Shown piece after piece: positions 19,757 through 29,799 of a DNA stretch of 64,000 nucleotides (its first letter is position 1; each line of letters begins with the position of its first letter). The stretch lies in assembly GCA_029433475.1 (NCBI GenBank), contig JAQTIE010000007.1:372001-436000 (forward strand), read 5' to 3'. Position numbers and translations under genes: made by a program. Source of the DNA: Neisseriaceae bacterium ESL0693 (GTDB taxonomy: Bacteria > Pseudomonadota > Gammaproteobacteria > Burkholderiales > Neisseriaceae). The notes under the pieces are model-generated. The model saw only the letters and a list, made by a program, of their open reading frames with translations. It had not been told where the DNA came from and searched no databases.

Positions 19757-20361
19757 TGTCAACTGATACCGTGATTCACGCCGATGTGCATGCACATCAC
19801 GACAACGGACCGCTGAAAGTATTCGGGTTCTGGGTCTATCTGATGAGTGACTTGATTTTGTTTTCTTGTCTGTTTGCCACCTACGTTGTGCTGCTACCCG
19901 GCACAGCAGGCGGCCCTACAGGCAAAGACATTTTCGAATTGCCATTTGTTCTGGTCGAAACTTTCGCGCTGTTGTTAAGTTCTATTACCTATGGCTTTGC
20001 CATTTTAGCCATGAACAAAAAACAGCCCAGTCAGGTACTGTTATGGTTAGCAGTAACCTTTGTATTCGGCGCCTGCTTCATTGGCATGGAGTTGTATGAA
20101 TTCCATCATCTGATTGCCAATGGCATGGGTCCTGACCGCAGTGGTTTTCTGTCTGGCTTTTTTGCTCTGGTAGGTACACATGGTTTACACGTTACAGCCG
20201 GTCTTATCTGGATGGCTGTCATGATGATTCAGGTTGCCTCTCGTGGTTTAACCAGCGTTAATCGTACTCGTTTAGCCTGTTTAAGCCTGTTCTGGCACTT
20301 CCTGGATATCGTGTGGATTTGTGTGTTCTCTGTTGTTTATCTGATGGGAGTTGCACTATGA
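19756..20361 (+). CDS. cyoC: Cytochrome bo ubiquinol oxidase subunit III
   Basis: 201-residue five-helix subunit that stabilises the oxidase core. [22 protein letters not shown] at the start of helix 1 and [14 protein letters not shown] are family hallmarks, and [18 protein letters not shown] is the last helix. It overlaps cyoB by 1 bp and cyoD by 4 bp (ATGA), which implies tight translational coupling. Confidence 0.97.
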   Translation: MSTDTVIHADVHAHHDNGPLKVFGFWVYLMSDLILFSCLFATYVVLLPGTAGGPTGKDIFELPFVLVETFALLLSSITYGFAILAMNKKQPSQVLLWLAVTFVFGACFIGMELYEFHHLIANGMGPDRSGFLSGFFALVGTHGLHVTAGLIWMAVMMIQVASRGLTSVNRTRLACLSLFWHFLDIVWICVFSVVYLMGVAL

Positions 20362-20690
20362 GCCAATCCAACCATCAAGACCATATTCCACAACACGGTA
20401 GCGTGAAAACCTACGTGATTGGTTTTGTACTGTCAGTGATACTGACCCTGATTCCCTTTATCATGGTTATGAAGGGCTGTGCTCCTCAAAGTACGCTACT
20501 GGCCGTGATTGCCATTACCGCTGTGATACAGCTGGTTGTTCAACTGGTGTGCTTCCTGCATTTGGGTACCGCACCGGACGAACGCTGGAATCTGGTTTCC
20601 TTTATCTTCACTGCCATCGTTATTATATTGCTGGTAGGCTTGTCGATTTGGATTATGTGGAGCCTAAACGCCAATATGGTAGCAGGCTAA
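20358..20690 (+). CDS. cyoD: Cytochrome bo ubiquinol oxidase subunit IV
   Basis: 110-residue subunit with three transmembrane helices ([53 protein letters not shown]), assisting CuB assembly in E. coli. The start is the ATG overlapping the cyoC stop, giving [16 protein letters not shown] longer frame beginning inside cyoC is not the start. Length matches E. coli CyoD (109). Confidence 0.97.
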   Translation: MSQSNHQDHIPQHGSVKTYVIGFVLSVILTLIPFIMVMKGCAPQSTLLAVIAITAVIQLVVQLVCFLHLGTAPDERWNLVSFIFTAIVIILLVGLSIWIMWSLNANMVAG

Positions 20691-20699
20691 AGGTTTTTC

Positions 20700-21590
20700 A
20701 TGCTTAAGTCGTACCTGCAAGTAACCAAGCCAGGTATTATCGTCGGCAACCTTATTTCGGTTGCCGGCGGTTTTCTACTTGCCTCCAAAGGCAATGTGAA
20801 TTATGTCCTGTTTGCGCTTACTTTATTAGGCGTCTCTTTAGTCGTTGCCTCGGGTTGTGCGTTCAATAATCTTATTGACCGTGATATTGACCCCAAAATG
20901 GAACGAACTAAAAACCGGGTACTGGTTAAAGGTTTGGTTTCTCCACAAATTACCTTTATCCTGGCTACCTTATTGGGATTAGCCGGCTTTGCCATACTGT
21001 ATTTTGGTGCCAATGCACTGGCCATGTGGTTATCCATCATGGGGTTTGTTGTCTATGTGGGGATTTACAGTCTCTACATGAAACGTCATTCTGTTTACGG
21101 TACACTTATTGGCAGTCTGTCTGGTGCCGCGCCACCGGTCATTGGCTACTGTGCGGTCAGTCATCAATTTGATGCAGGTGCATTAATTCTCTTGGCTATT
21201 TTCAGTTTATGGCAGATGCCTCATTCCTATGCTATTGCCATTTTCCGCTTTAAGGACTACCAAACAGCACATATTCCCGTATTGCCTGTAGTTAAGGGAA
21301 TCGCTGTGGCCAAACACCATATTACCCTCTATATTGTGGCCTTTATGTTTGCCACATTGATGCTGTCCATTGTTGGCTATGCCGGATATAAATATCTGAT
21401 TGTTGCCACTTGTGTCAGTATCTGGTGGTTATATATGGCATTATCAGGCTATAAAGCAGAAAATAATGATAAGGTCTGGGCACGTAAATTGTTTGTCTTT
21501 TCTATTATCGCTATTACCGCGCTAAGTATCATGATGTCGGTTGATTTCATTACGCCATCTACCCAGACTATGCTGAGTTTTGTTGGTTAA
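20700..21590 (+). CDS. cyoE: Protoheme IX farnesyltransferase (heme O synthase)
   Basis: 296-residue polytopic UbiA-superfamily prenyltransferase that converts heme b to heme o for the bo oxidase. The first Asp-rich motif is [18 protein letters not shown], and the second loop has [19 protein letters not shown]. About nine transmembrane helices. Last gene of the cyo operon, 9 bp after cyoD, followed by a strong terminator. Confidence 0.97.
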   Translation: MLKSYLQVTKPGIIVGNLISVAGGFLLASKGNVNYVLFALTLLGVSLVVASGCAFNNLIDRDIDPKMERTKNRVLVKGLVSPQITFILATLLGLAGFAILYFGANALAMWLSIMGFVVYVGIYSLYMKRHSVYGTLIGSLSGAAPPVIGYCAVSHQFDAGALILLAIFSLWQMPHSYAIAIFRFKDYQTAHIPVLPVVKGIAVAKHHITLYIVAFMFATLMLSIVGYAGYKYLIVATCVSIWWLYMALSGYKAENNDKVWARKLFVFSIIAITALSIMMSVDFITPSTQTMLSFVG

Positions 21591-21631
21591 AAATAGAAAT
21601 TCATTTACCGTTCATATACAGACCTACCCCT

Positions 21632-21667
21632 ACCTGCCTTTGTTTATATTACAATAGGCAGGTTTTT
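21632..21667 (+). terminator. Rho-independent terminator of the cyo operon
   Basis: ACCTGCCT (21632-21639) pairs with AGGCAGGT (21656-21663), followed by TTTT. It lies 42 bp after the cyoE stop and before yajR. Confidence 0.8.
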
Positions 21668-21693
21668 CCATTATCACACAGCCCATCTATTCC

Positions 21694-23076
21694 ATGACTG
21701 CCAAAAATACCGATATTCACATGAACACACACGAACTCAGAGCCACATGGGGGCTGGGTTTGGTATTTTCATTACGCATGTTGGGTATGTTTATGGTTTT
21801 ACCGGTATTGACGACTTATGGCATGGCATTACAAGGTGCCAGTGAGACATTGATCGGCATTGCCATCGGCATTTATGGTTTAATGCAGGCTTTATTACAA
21901 ATTCCATTTGGTTTATGGTCTGACAGACTGGGGCGTAAACCCCTGATTGTCGGTGGTTTGGTTGTTTTCACTCTGGGCAGTGTTATTGCGGCCATGACCC
22001 ACTCCATCTGGGGCGTTATTCTGGGGCGTGCATTGCAGGGTAGCGGCGCCATTGCCGCAGCAGTGATGGCATTGCTGTCCGATTTAACCCGCGAACAAAA
22101 TCGTACCAAAGCCATGGCCTTTATTGGCATCAGTTTTGGCATCACGTTTGCCATTGCCATGGTTACCGGGCCGGTAATCACTCATTATATTGGTCTTAAC
22201 GGTTTATTCTGGGTGATTGCAGCTTTGGCCGCATCAGCCATCTTACTCACACTCTTTTTTGTGCCCGACAGTAATAGCCATACATTGAACCGCGATTCAG
22301 GCATCGTCCGTGGCAGTTTTCAGAAGGTGATACACAATTCACGTTTAGTCAAACTGAACCTGGGCATTTTCTGTATGCATTTTCTACTGATGTCAACGTT
22401 TATCGCCCTGCCCTTACAACTCAAACAAACCAGCCTGCCAGACTCAGAGTATTGGAAAATCTATCTGTTTACCATGCTGGCAGCTTTTATCTGCGTATTA
22501 CCACCCATTATTTATGCTGAAGCCAAACGAAAAATGCGATTGGTTTTCACCAGCTGCATTGGTTTATTGATTCTGGCGCAAGGTATTTTATGGTGGGCAG
22601 AGGCAAACTTATACTCATTAATTGTCGGCGTATTGATCTTTTTCATTGCTTTTAATCTGATGGAAGCGTTATTACCGTCTTTAGTCAGCAAAGAAGCACC
22701 GGCCGGTTTTCGGGGTACTGCAATGGGAGTTTATTCTACCAGCCAATTTCTGGGCGTGGCCTGTGGCGGTAGCATAGGTGGCTGGCTAGCCGGCCATCTG
22801 GGTGCGCCGCTGGTATTTCTTGCCGGCGCCGGTCTGGCATTTTTATGGTTTTTACTGAGCCTGACCATGCAAGAGCCGCCCTATTTATCCAGTTTACGCT
22901 TAACCCTACCGGCCAATGCCATCTGGCCGGATAATTTACAGCCCATATTATTGCAGCAAAATGGCGTTCATGAAGTACTGATTGTGCCTCAGGAAAACAG
23001 CATTTACATTAAAATAGACAATAAAATCACGAACAGACAAAAATTAGAGCAACTGCTTGATCAGCTGCTGCAATAA
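21694..23076 (+). CDS. yajR: MFS transporter, YajR family
   Basis: 460-residue 12-helix major facilitator plus a C-terminal ferredoxin-like YAM domain (about residues 400-460: EVLIVPQENSIYIKIDNKIT). The MFS signature GIYGLMQALLQIPFGLWSDR and RALQGSGAIAAAVMALLSDL match E. coli YajR closely. E. coli YajR is a putative drug:H+ antiporter of unsettled substrate, and there it also lies next to cyoE. The ATG at 21694 or an internal ATG at 21724 (MNTHELRATWG) may be used; the second fits the E. coli N-terminus better. Confidence 0.92.
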   Translation: MTAKNTDIHMNTHELRATWGLGLVFSLRMLGMFMVLPVLTTYGMALQGASETLIGIAIGIYGLMQALLQIPFGLWSDRLGRKPLIVGGLVVFTLGSVIAAMTHSIWGVILGRALQGSGAIAAAVMALLSDLTREQNRTKAMAFIGISFGITFAIAMVTGPVITHYIGLNGLFWVIAALAASAILLTLFFVPDSNSHTLNRDSGIVRGSFQKVIHNSRLVKLNLGIFCMHFLLMSTFIALPLQLKQTSLPDSEYWKIYLFTMLAAFICVLPPIIYAEAKRKMRLVFTSCIGLLILAQGILWWAEANLYSLIVGVLIFFIAFNLMEALLPSLVSKEAPAGFRGTAMGVYSTSQFLGVACGGSIGGWLAGHLGAPLVFLAGAGLAFLWFLLSLTMQEPPYLSSLRLTLPANAIWPDNLQPILLQQNGVHEVLIVPQENSIYIKIDNKITNRQKLEQLLDQLLQ

Positions 23077-23418
23077 GCAGTATTCTGATTTTTATGATTA
23101 CATTTATAAAAATATAGATCAACGACAGATATCCGGCTAAATAAAACCATGGATGATTCAATGGTTGATGAAATGATATCCGATTTATCAATAAAAATTC
23201 AGTAAACGCATAAGCTGATCAAACGATTCGGCTTTGAATAAATGCAGAAACAAATAACCTGAATCAACTCAATATTGATTCAGGTTAAATAACAATAAAA
23301 TTTTCTTTCGTTTAAAACATTTGCTTAAATAGCATCGGCTATCTGTATCCCCCCAGACAAAGCATCATGTATATAAAATAATACACGATGTTTTTAGTGG
23401 TACTATTTCAATTACCCC
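23077..23418. other. Intergenic region between convergent yajR and MFS gene
   Basis: About 340 bp with no gene. It holds the perfect 12-bp stem-loop at 23256-23286 and AT-rich DNA. Confidence 0.4.
23256..23286. terminator. Perfect 12-bp stem-loop between convergent transporters
   Basis: AACCTGAATCAA (23256-23267) pairs perfectly with TTGATTCAGGTT (23275-23286) across a 7-base loop. It lies between the yajR stop and the stop of the minus-strand MFS gene. No U-tract follows, so its terminator role is uncertain. Confidence 0.45.
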
Positions 23419-24825
23419 TCAGCGCTTAGCTGCTGCTCTCTTCAATAATTGATCACCTGCATGCACAGGCAAAGATAAACAACCACTCACGCCAATACAA
23501 ACCAGAATGGCCATCAGCCAGCAAGCCATCTGATAAATACCCAGATACTGCCATATATCATAACGCTGCAACCACGTTGCTACTGCAATCGCTAATGCGC
23601 CTATAGATATGCCCATGCCGGTATTCATTTGCAGCACTACGGAAAATAAAGTAGTAGCATCGCGCATATCCGGATCAGGTACATCAGCAAAAGCAATCGA
23701 ATTCAAAGCGGTAAACTGCACAGATCGGGACATACCGGCCACAAATAACGCTACCGCCATCAACCAATACGGTAAATCAGCATTTAATGAACCCATAATC
23801 ATGAATCCCAAAGCCAGTAAAAGACCATTGCCTGCCAATATGTTTCTGAAACCAAAATAGCGCATCAATGGGGTAGTGGCTGGTTTCATCAATAAATTGC
23901 CGGCAAACAACCACAATAGCATACTGCCCGATTTCACCGCAGACCAGCCAAATCCCAGTTGAAACATCAAAGGCAAAATAAAAGGCGCAGCTGCAATGGC
24001 AATCCGGAAGAATGAGCCCGAAATCAGCGTAAGCCGGAAGGTCTGTTGTTTCAGTGGCATCAGGCCAAATAAAGGATGGCGAACACGACGCATATGCCGG
24101 ACTGTCAGAATCAGCATACCTATGCCAAAAATCAGTATGCCCAAAGCCATCCATTTGGAAATATCTTCCCGGCTGGCCAGTTCCACCCCGCTCATAAACA
24201 GTGTAAAGCCGATACCACTCAGGAAAAATCCGCTCCAGTCAAATGCACCCACTGGCCGACTGCCCGACTGAATCAACCATAACGCCGCCATGAGCGCCAA
24301 TAGCCCCAATGGCACATTAATTAAAAATATCCAGTGCCAGCTCCAATGCATGCTGATCCAGCCGCCCAGCACCGGCCCCAGTAATGGTGCGGTCAGCGCT
24401 GGCCAAGTCAGAATGGCAATAGCACTGACCATTTGTGATTTAGGCGTATCGCGCAATACCACCAGTCGACCCACCGGCACCATCATGGCGCCGCCAATCC
24501 CTTGTAAAATACGCGCCAAGGTAAACATGGTCAGATTCTGGCTGAGCGCACATAAAACCGAGGCCAAAGTAAAGATAATAATGGCAGTAGAAAAAATCAG
24601 TCGTGCACCAAACCGATCCGTAGCCCAGCCGCTGACAGGAATCAATACCGTCAGCGCCACTAGATAGGAAGACAGACCCAGCGATAAATAAGTAGACTGC
24701 GTATGAAAATCCTGCGCCATGTACGGGATCGCGGTAGTAATAATGGTCGCATCCAGATTTTCCATGAAAAAAGCGGCTGCTACCAATAAAGCAATCAGTA
24801 TTCTTCGATTTAAAAATATAGCCAT
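23419..24825 (-). CDS. MFS drug transporter, DHA2 family (MdtD-like)
   Basis: 468-residue inner-membrane exporter with about 14 helices. N-terminal FFMENLDATIITTAIPYMA is the DHA2 motif D1 (LD-x-TIVNVALP type), VSGWATDRFGARLIF is motif A and ILQGIGGAMMVPVGRLVVLR is motif C-like. The overall pattern resembles E. coli MdtD. Unlike the efflux pump at 3991 it has no adaptor or outer-membrane partner, so it probably works alone across the inner membrane. The ligand is unknown. Confidence 0.85.
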   Translation of the reverse strand: MAIFLNRRILIALLVAAAFFMENLDATIITTAIPYMAQDFHTQSTYLSLGLSSYLVALTVLIPVSGWATDRFGARLIFSTAIIIFTLASVLCALSQNLTMFTLARILQGIGGAMMVPVGRLVVLRDTPKSQMVSAIAILTWPALTAPLLGPVLGGWISMHWSWHWIFLINVPLGLLALMAALWLIQSGSRPVGAFDWSGFFLSGIGFTLFMSGVELASREDISKWMALGILIFGIGMLILTVRHMRRVRHPLFGLMPLKQQTFRLTLISGSFFRIAIAAAPFILPLMFQLGFGWSAVKSGSMLLWLFAGNLLMKPATTPLMRYFGFRNILAGNGLLLALGFMIMGSLNADLPYWLMAVALFVAGMSRSVQFTALNSIAFADVPDPDMRDATTLFSVVLQMNTGMGISIGALAIAVATWLQRYDIWQYLGIYQMACWLMAILVCIGVSGCLSLPVHAGDQLLKRAAAKR

Positions 24826-25020
24826 AGTCTTTTAGTTATCATTGATCAGGAATATTGCCTATAATGCTTGCCAGATTAGCTGAACTCATACTGTAGCATT
24901 CATACTCAATTTAGCATAATGAATATTTATCTTCACCGTTATAACACAGCCATATTCTTTTTTCATTGAAATTATTATGTCTGCACAGCAAAACATCCTA
25001 CTGAATTGAAAAAATAAAAA

Positions 25021-25050
25021 TAGCCCGCATCAGCACAGTGATGCGGGCTA
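25021..25050 (-). terminator. Rho-independent terminator of ybaL
   Basis: TAGCCCGCATCA and TGATGCGGGCTA form a perfect 12-bp GC-rich stem with a 6-base loop. On the minus strand it is followed by a T-rich run (complement of AAAAAATAAAAA). It ends transcription from ybaL, 25 bp after its stop. Confidence 0.88.
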
Positions 25051-25075
25051 GGATTGCTGCCTTTACTCAGAAAAA

Positions 25076-26812
25076 TTAACTTACTGCTTTAAAAATATTC
25101 ATTATTTCATCTGCCAGCATATGCTGTGTATCCACCACTGAAGTGGCACCCGCCTGTAAAAAGGCTTGTCGATCATCGCTATTGATACTGAAAGTAATAA
25201 TATTTAATTGCGGATTTAAAACCCGTGCCGCCTGTATCAATGCCACTGTTTCTGCATGTTCCGGCGCACTAATGATCAGATTTCTGGCTGTTTGTACATA
25301 AACGGCTTCCAGCATACCTTCAGATAAAGCATGTCCGTAGGCCACTGGAATCTGACGCGCCCTTAATTCTGTGGCCAGTGCCAGATGGTTTTCCTGCACA
25401 TAGACTGTTTCATCCATCTTTTGCAGATAATCCAGAATACTCTGGCCAACTTTATTGGCACCGATCAATACCGTGTGATCAGACACCGGCGGCGCGATCA
25501 CCATATCTTCGCCGGTAAACAAAATAGATACAGGCTCAATCGGTGCGGCCACTTTGGCATATGGCCGGCTGGACAATGCTTCATTGTCTGGCTGTTTGGC
25601 TGCCTGACCGGTCTCTTTGTCTTGATTATGCTTTATCTGATAATGATTTAACCAGACAAACAAAAATGGATTAACCACAATTGAAATCAGCGCACTGCCC
25701 AGAATCAGGTCACTGGCGAGTGCGGGCAGGATTTTGTATACCGCCCCCAGACTGGCAATCATAAATGAAAATTCGCCGATCTGTGCCAAAGCCACAGCAA
25801 TGGTCAGCGCAGTGGGTTTGGAATAACCCAGCAAACGCACAATCAGAAAAGCCCCCAGACTCTTACCCACCACCACAATCAATAATGTAGCCAGCAACAA
25901 CCAAGGCTCACGAATAATAATACTGGGGTCAAACAGCATCCCCACAGACACAAAGAACAATACCGTAAAGAAATCGCGTAATCCGCCTGACGCCTCTTCA
26001 GCCGTATGATTCATACTGGTTTCACTGATGATGGCACCGGCAAAAAACGCCCCCAAAGCGAAAGACACGCCAAACAGATAATTGGCCAGAATGGCACAAC
26101 CCAGCGCAATAGCCACCACCGCCAGCCGAAATAATTCAGGACTGCCTGTCCCCACCACACGCTGTAAAGACCAGGGAATCAAACGGCGTCCCAGCAGCAT
26201 CATAACCACAATAAAAGCCACAATCTGAATACTGGTTTTACCCAGTAAATACATCAATTCCGTACTCGAAACAGCGCCCTGACCAGATAAAATAGGCGCC
26301 AGTGCCGGAATCATCACCAACACAAACACCATGGCGATGTCTTCCACAATCAGCCAGCCAGTAGCAATACGCCCACGGGTTGAATCAGCCAGATGCCAGC
26401 GTTGTAAGGCGGCAATCAGAACCACTGTTGAGGCACAAGATAACGCCAGACCGAACACAATGCCACTGCCGATACCCCAGCCGGCCAGCCACGCCAGAAA
26501 AACCCCCAGTAAAGTCGCCAGAATAATCTGAATCAGTGCACCTGGCAGTGCCACGCGTTTAACAGCCAGCAGATCACGAAACGAAAAGTGTAATCCGACC
26601 CCAAACATCAACAAAATCACCCCCAATTCAGCCAATTGCTGCGATAAATGCATATCAGCAGTAAAACCATTGGTATAAGGGCCGACCATGATGCCCGCCA
26701 GAAGATAACCCACCAATGGTGGCATGCGTAACTTCTGGGCAGCAAAACCGAAGATAAAGGCGAAAAACAGACCACCAACGATGGTTTCAACCAAAGGGAA
26801 TGAATGATGCAT
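25076..26812 (-). CDS. ybaL: Kef-type cation:proton antiporter, YbaL family
   Basis: 578-residue CPA2 antiporter with a membrane domain (about residues 1-385, 12-13 helices) and a cytosolic RCK/TrkA-N domain (about 440-575). N-terminal MHHSFPLVETIVGGLFFAF, PPLVGYLLAGIMVGPYTNGF and the LAELGVILLMFGVGLHFSF stretch closely match E. coli YbaL, and ALAQIGEFSFMIASLG is the later signature. The RCK domain has VLIGANKVGQSILDYL, a degenerate nucleotide-binding loop lacking the usual GxGxxG. Presumed K+ or other cation efflux coupled to protons. AGGAACGCA precedes the ATG. Confidence 0.9.
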   Translation of the reverse strand: MHHSFPLVETIVGGLFFAFIFGFAAQKLRMPPLVGYLLAGIMVGPYTNGFTADMHLSQQLAELGVILLMFGVGLHFSFRDLLAVKRVALPGALIQIILATLLGVFLAWLAGWGIGSGIVFGLALSCASTVVLIAALQRWHLADSTRGRIATGWLIVEDIAMVFVLVMIPALAPILSGQGAVSSTELMYLLGKTSIQIVAFIVVMMLLGRRLIPWSLQRVVGTGSPELFRLAVVAIALGCAILANYLFGVSFALGAFFAGAIISETSMNHTAEEASGGLRDFFTVLFFVSVGMLFDPSIIIREPWLLLATLLIVVVGKSLGAFLIVRLLGYSKPTALTIAVALAQIGEFSFMIASLGAVYKILPALASDLILGSALISIVVNPFLFVWLNHYQIKHNQDKETGQAAKQPDNEALSSRPYAKVAAPIEPVSILFTGEDMVIAPPVSDHTVLIGANKVGQSILDYLQKMDETVYVQENHLALATELRARQIPVAYGHALSEGMLEAVYVQTARNLIISAPEHAETVALIQAARVLNPQLNIITFSINSDDRQAFLQAGATSVVDTQHMLADEIMNIFKAVS

Positions 26813-27153
26813 TGCGTTCCTATTGTGATAATTATTGAGATTTAGTAAATATTATAATATTAAATGATCGTAGTTTACTTATAAAATCTTTTATCATCAT
26901 ATCGACAAATTTTACTTAGTTTTTACGGATTTTCAGTTAATTTATATCCGATTCATCTGCATAGCCAGTTAAAACATAAACTGCATAATGCATCAATCAG
27001 ATCACTGTAAATGCATATTCGGACTATCAGCCTAAATAACTTGTAAGAATTTACAATAAAATGAATTCAGCTTATATTAAATATTATTAACATAAACTAA
27101 AATAGTTGATTGACTATTTATCAGCAACATTTTATTCAGCAAGGGAGCATGAT
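26813..27153. other. Divergent promoter region between ybaL and Dyp peroxidase
   Basis: 341 bp, AT-rich, no gene. It contains the inverted repeat at 27041-27056 and must carry promoters for both divergent genes. Confidence 0.45.
27041..27056. promoter_or_regulatory. Inverted repeat upstream of the Dyp peroxidase, candidate operator
   Basis: TTGTAAGAATTTACAA has perfect 6-base arms around GAAT. It lies about 100 bp before the peroxidase ATG. Its shape fits a site for a dimeric regulator; which one is unknown. Confidence 0.4.
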
Positions 27154-28092
27154 ATGCAGCATGTCAGAATTCCTCCGGTGGTCACTTTCCCGGGGAATAA
27201 CGCTATTTTTATTACTCTTGGCATACACAATAACGATTCAGCTCATCAGGCCGTTCTTGACTTTGCCGCCAATTTTTCTGCATTACTGCGCAGTTTCAAT
27301 AATCGTTTTCATGGTGAGCATTTTAATGCTCTACTCGGCATTGGTTCCGATGGCTGGGATCGACTGTTTCCGAATCAGCCCAAACCTAAAGAACTGGTTC
27401 CCTTCACTGAAATCAAAGGCGCCCGATACACAGCAGTTTCTACTCCGGGTGATCTGTTTTTTCATATTCGGGCAGACAGACATGATATTTGTTTTGAATT
27501 TGCCGCCATTATTCAGGAACAACTGGCCAACGCCACTTATGCCATAGATGAAACCCACGGCTTTCGTTATCTGGACGGACGCGCCATCATCGGCTTTGTG
27601 GATGGTACCGAAAATCCGGAAGATGTATTAAAAGCTGATTATGCTTTAGTCGGCGCTGAAGATCCGCAATTTCGTTACGGCAGTTATGCGTTTACTCAGA
27701 AATATCTGCACAATATGGAAGCTTGGCGGGCTATCGGCTATGACGAACAGGAAAAAGTTATTGGCCGGCATCGCTTTAATGATATTGAACTGACGGACGC
27801 GGAAAAACCAAAAAACGCTCATAATAATGTCAGCAAAGCCTATGATGCGGAAGGTAATGAATTAAAGATTGTTCGCGCCAATGTGGCTTTTGCCAATGCC
27901 ACCAACAATGAGTACGGTACCTTTTTTATCGGTTATGCCCGTTCATTTTCTACCACCCGGCAAATGCTGGAACATATGTTTACAGGCAATGAAGAAGGTT
28001 ACACTGATCGTTTACTGGATTTCAGTACCGCCATCAGTGGCTGTCTGTTTTTTGTTCCTTCGCCGGATTTTCTGGATAATATTTCAGCTTAA
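27154..28092 (+). CDS. Dyp-type peroxidase (YfeX-like)
   Basis: 312-residue heme peroxidase of the dye-decolorising family. The hallmark GFVDGTENP (about residues 148-156) carries the catalytic Asp; the proximal heme His is probably in EKVIGRHRFNDIEL (about 208-221). The distal Arg region includes GYARSFSTTRQMLEHMF. No Tat signal peptide is visible, so it is the cytosolic YfeX type rather than EfeB. The start at 27154 is supported by AAGGGAG eight bases upstream; a longer frame from 27106 lacks this. Roles proposed for the family include peroxide detoxification and porphyrinogen oxidation. Confidence 0.92.
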   Translation: MQHVRIPPVVTFPGNNAIFITLGIHNNDSAHQAVLDFAANFSALLRSFNNRFHGEHFNALLGIGSDGWDRLFPNQPKPKELVPFTEIKGARYTAVSTPGDLFFHIRADRHDICFEFAAIIQEQLANATYAIDETHGFRYLDGRAIIGFVDGTENPEDVLKADYALVGAEDPQFRYGSYAFTQKYLHNMEAWRAIGYDEQEKVIGRHRFNDIELTDAEKPKNAHNNVSKAYDAEGNELKIVRANVAFANATNNEYGTFFIGYARSFSTTRQMLEHMFTGNEEGYTDRLLDFSTAISGCLFFVPSPDFLDNISA

Positions 28093-28218
28093 ACAATCCA
28101 TTGTCTCAGAATTGTTATTCAATGGTAGAATCAGATATTAATGAATCGAATAAATTGGCATAAACATTTTGCATATATGTTAATTTGTTATTTCTATATA
28201 TAAGGAAATTCCATCAAT

Positions 28219-29721
28219 ATGGGTAGTGTGCTTTTTTTACAGGCAATCACCGTGATTTTTGCCTTGTCCATTGTGACAACATTACTGAATAAACGCTTAT
28301 TTGGTATGCCACAGGCCATTGGCGTGCCCATTGTTTCCGCATTGCTGGTTTTTGCTTTGCAATGGGGCATGAATTTATTCGGTCACAACCATTTTATTCA
28401 TGTGGACATCAGTGCACTGCGCGCAGCGGTGGGTCACGTTAATTTCTATGATTTTCTGGTCAATGGTGTTATCTGCTTTATTCTGACATCGTCCGCATTG
28501 AAATTTAAAATCTCCGACCTGAAACGCTACTGGCGCCAGATTCTGATTCTGGCTACCTTAGGTTTATTATTGTGTTCCTTGCTGTTTGGCGGTCTGCTTT
28601 ACGGTTATCAGTATCTTTTGCGTGAACATGTGCCTTTACTGGTTTTACTGTTACTGGGCTCTGCGCTGGGCGCCACTGACCCCATCGGTATCAAGGGGGT
28701 ATTAAGTGCCATGCGGACACCACGTCATCTGATGGTTAAGCTGGAAGGCGAATCTCTGTTTAATGATGCCATGTGTATTGTGGTCTTTATGACTCTTTTA
28801 AAAATCATTAATGGCCATCATGTTTCTGTCGGCGAAGTATTTGAGGATTTTTTCTATGAAATCTTTATGGCAGCCATTATTGGTTTTGTATTCGGGCTGG
28901 CTGCGCTGCGGCTTTTACGCGGTAAGCACGAAAAAGAATCTTTGATTCTGACCACTGCCCTATTAGCTTCCGGTTCTTATCTGGTGGCCTTTCTGGCTCA
29001 TGCCTCAGGACCTATTGCCTGCGTGATCGGCGGTCTGATTGTCGGCAATAAATGGCAGGAATTACTGGAAAAGCAGGAAATTGATGAAGTCAATAATTTC
29101 TGGCATGCAGTAGAAGGCATTATTAATTCATTCCTGTTTACCCTGATTGGTCTGGAACTCTTTCTGGTGGACATCAGTAAACCTTTGGTCATGGGCGGCA
29201 TTGTTGCCTTTTTACTGTTACACATCAGCCGTTTTGCCGGCAATTTTCTGGCTTTCAGCCTGTTTCCGAAAGTGCATAAAAAAAGCTATCATGGCAGTCT
29301 GGTCATTTTGTCCTGGGGCGGCGTTCGCGGTGGCATTTCGCTGGCATTGATTCTGGCCGTAGCCAACATGCCGGCTCTACAGCCTTACAGTGATATTCTG
29401 GTAGGCTATACCTTTATCTGTGTATTGCTGTCCGGCGTGGTGTGTGGTTTGGGTTTACCCGAAGTGATGAATGCTTATTATCATAATCCCAATGAACCCA
29501 AAACCGGTTTTCGTGGCTGGTATCAGCGCCAGTGTCATCGTTTTAATCGTACTGGCGTCATGTATAACATCGAAGACCGTGCCGATGGCTCAGAATTTAT
29601 TTCCGTCTACAATCCAGTGGCGGTGGCTACCGCTGCTGCCGATGCAGATGCCGAAATTGCCCTGACCCCTACGGAGCTGAAACAAAAAGTAGATAAACTG
29701 GAAAATCCGGATAATTTCTGA
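28219..29721 (+). CDS. Na+/H+ antiporter, CPA1 family
   Basis: 500-residue membrane antiporter with about 12-13 helices. The family motif LLLGSALGATDPIGIKGVL (about residues 147-165) carries the ion-binding TDP, with KLEGESLFNDAMCIVVF as the second conserved segment and SWGGVRGGISLALIL near residue 370. The C-terminal ~70 residues are cytosolic and Ala/Asp-rich. It would exchange cytosolic Na+ (or K+) for protons and aid pH homeostasis. AAGGAAATTCC lies upstream. A strong bidirectional terminator follows. Confidence 0.9.
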   Translation: MGSVLFLQAITVIFALSIVTTLLNKRLFGMPQAIGVPIVSALLVFALQWGMNLFGHNHFIHVDISALRAAVGHVNFYDFLVNGVICFILTSSALKFKISDLKRYWRQILILATLGLLLCSLLFGGLLYGYQYLLREHVPLLVLLLLGSALGATDPIGIKGVLSAMRTPRHLMVKLEGESLFNDAMCIVVFMTLLKIINGHHVSVGEVFEDFFYEIFMAAIIGFVFGLAALRLLRGKHEKESLILTTALLASGSYLVAFLAHASGPIACVIGGLIVGNKWQELLEKQEIDEVNNFWHAVEGIINSFLFTLIGLELFLVDISKPLVMGGIVAFLLLHISRFAGNFLAFSLFPKVHKKSYHGSLVILSWGGVRGGISLALILAVANMPALQPYSDILVGYTFICVLLSGVVCGLGLPEVMNAYYHNPNEPKTGFRGWYQRQCHRFNRTGVMYNIEDRADGSEFISVYNPVAVATAAADADAEIALTPTELKQKVDKLENPDNF

Positions 29722-29748
29722 TTTCTCTGATCTTATCCATCCCAAAAC

Positions 29749-29780
29749 ACAGGCAGCCATCCGGCTGCCTGTTTATTATT
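29749..29780. terminator. Bidirectional rho-independent terminator
   Basis: ACAGGCAGCC (29749-29758) and GGCTGCCTGT (29763-29772) form a perfect 10-bp stem with loop ATCC, followed by TTATTATT and preceded by AAAAC. It serves the antiporter and thrC, which converge here. Confidence 0.85.
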
Positions 29781-29799
29781 AATGATTACTGTAACCGTC

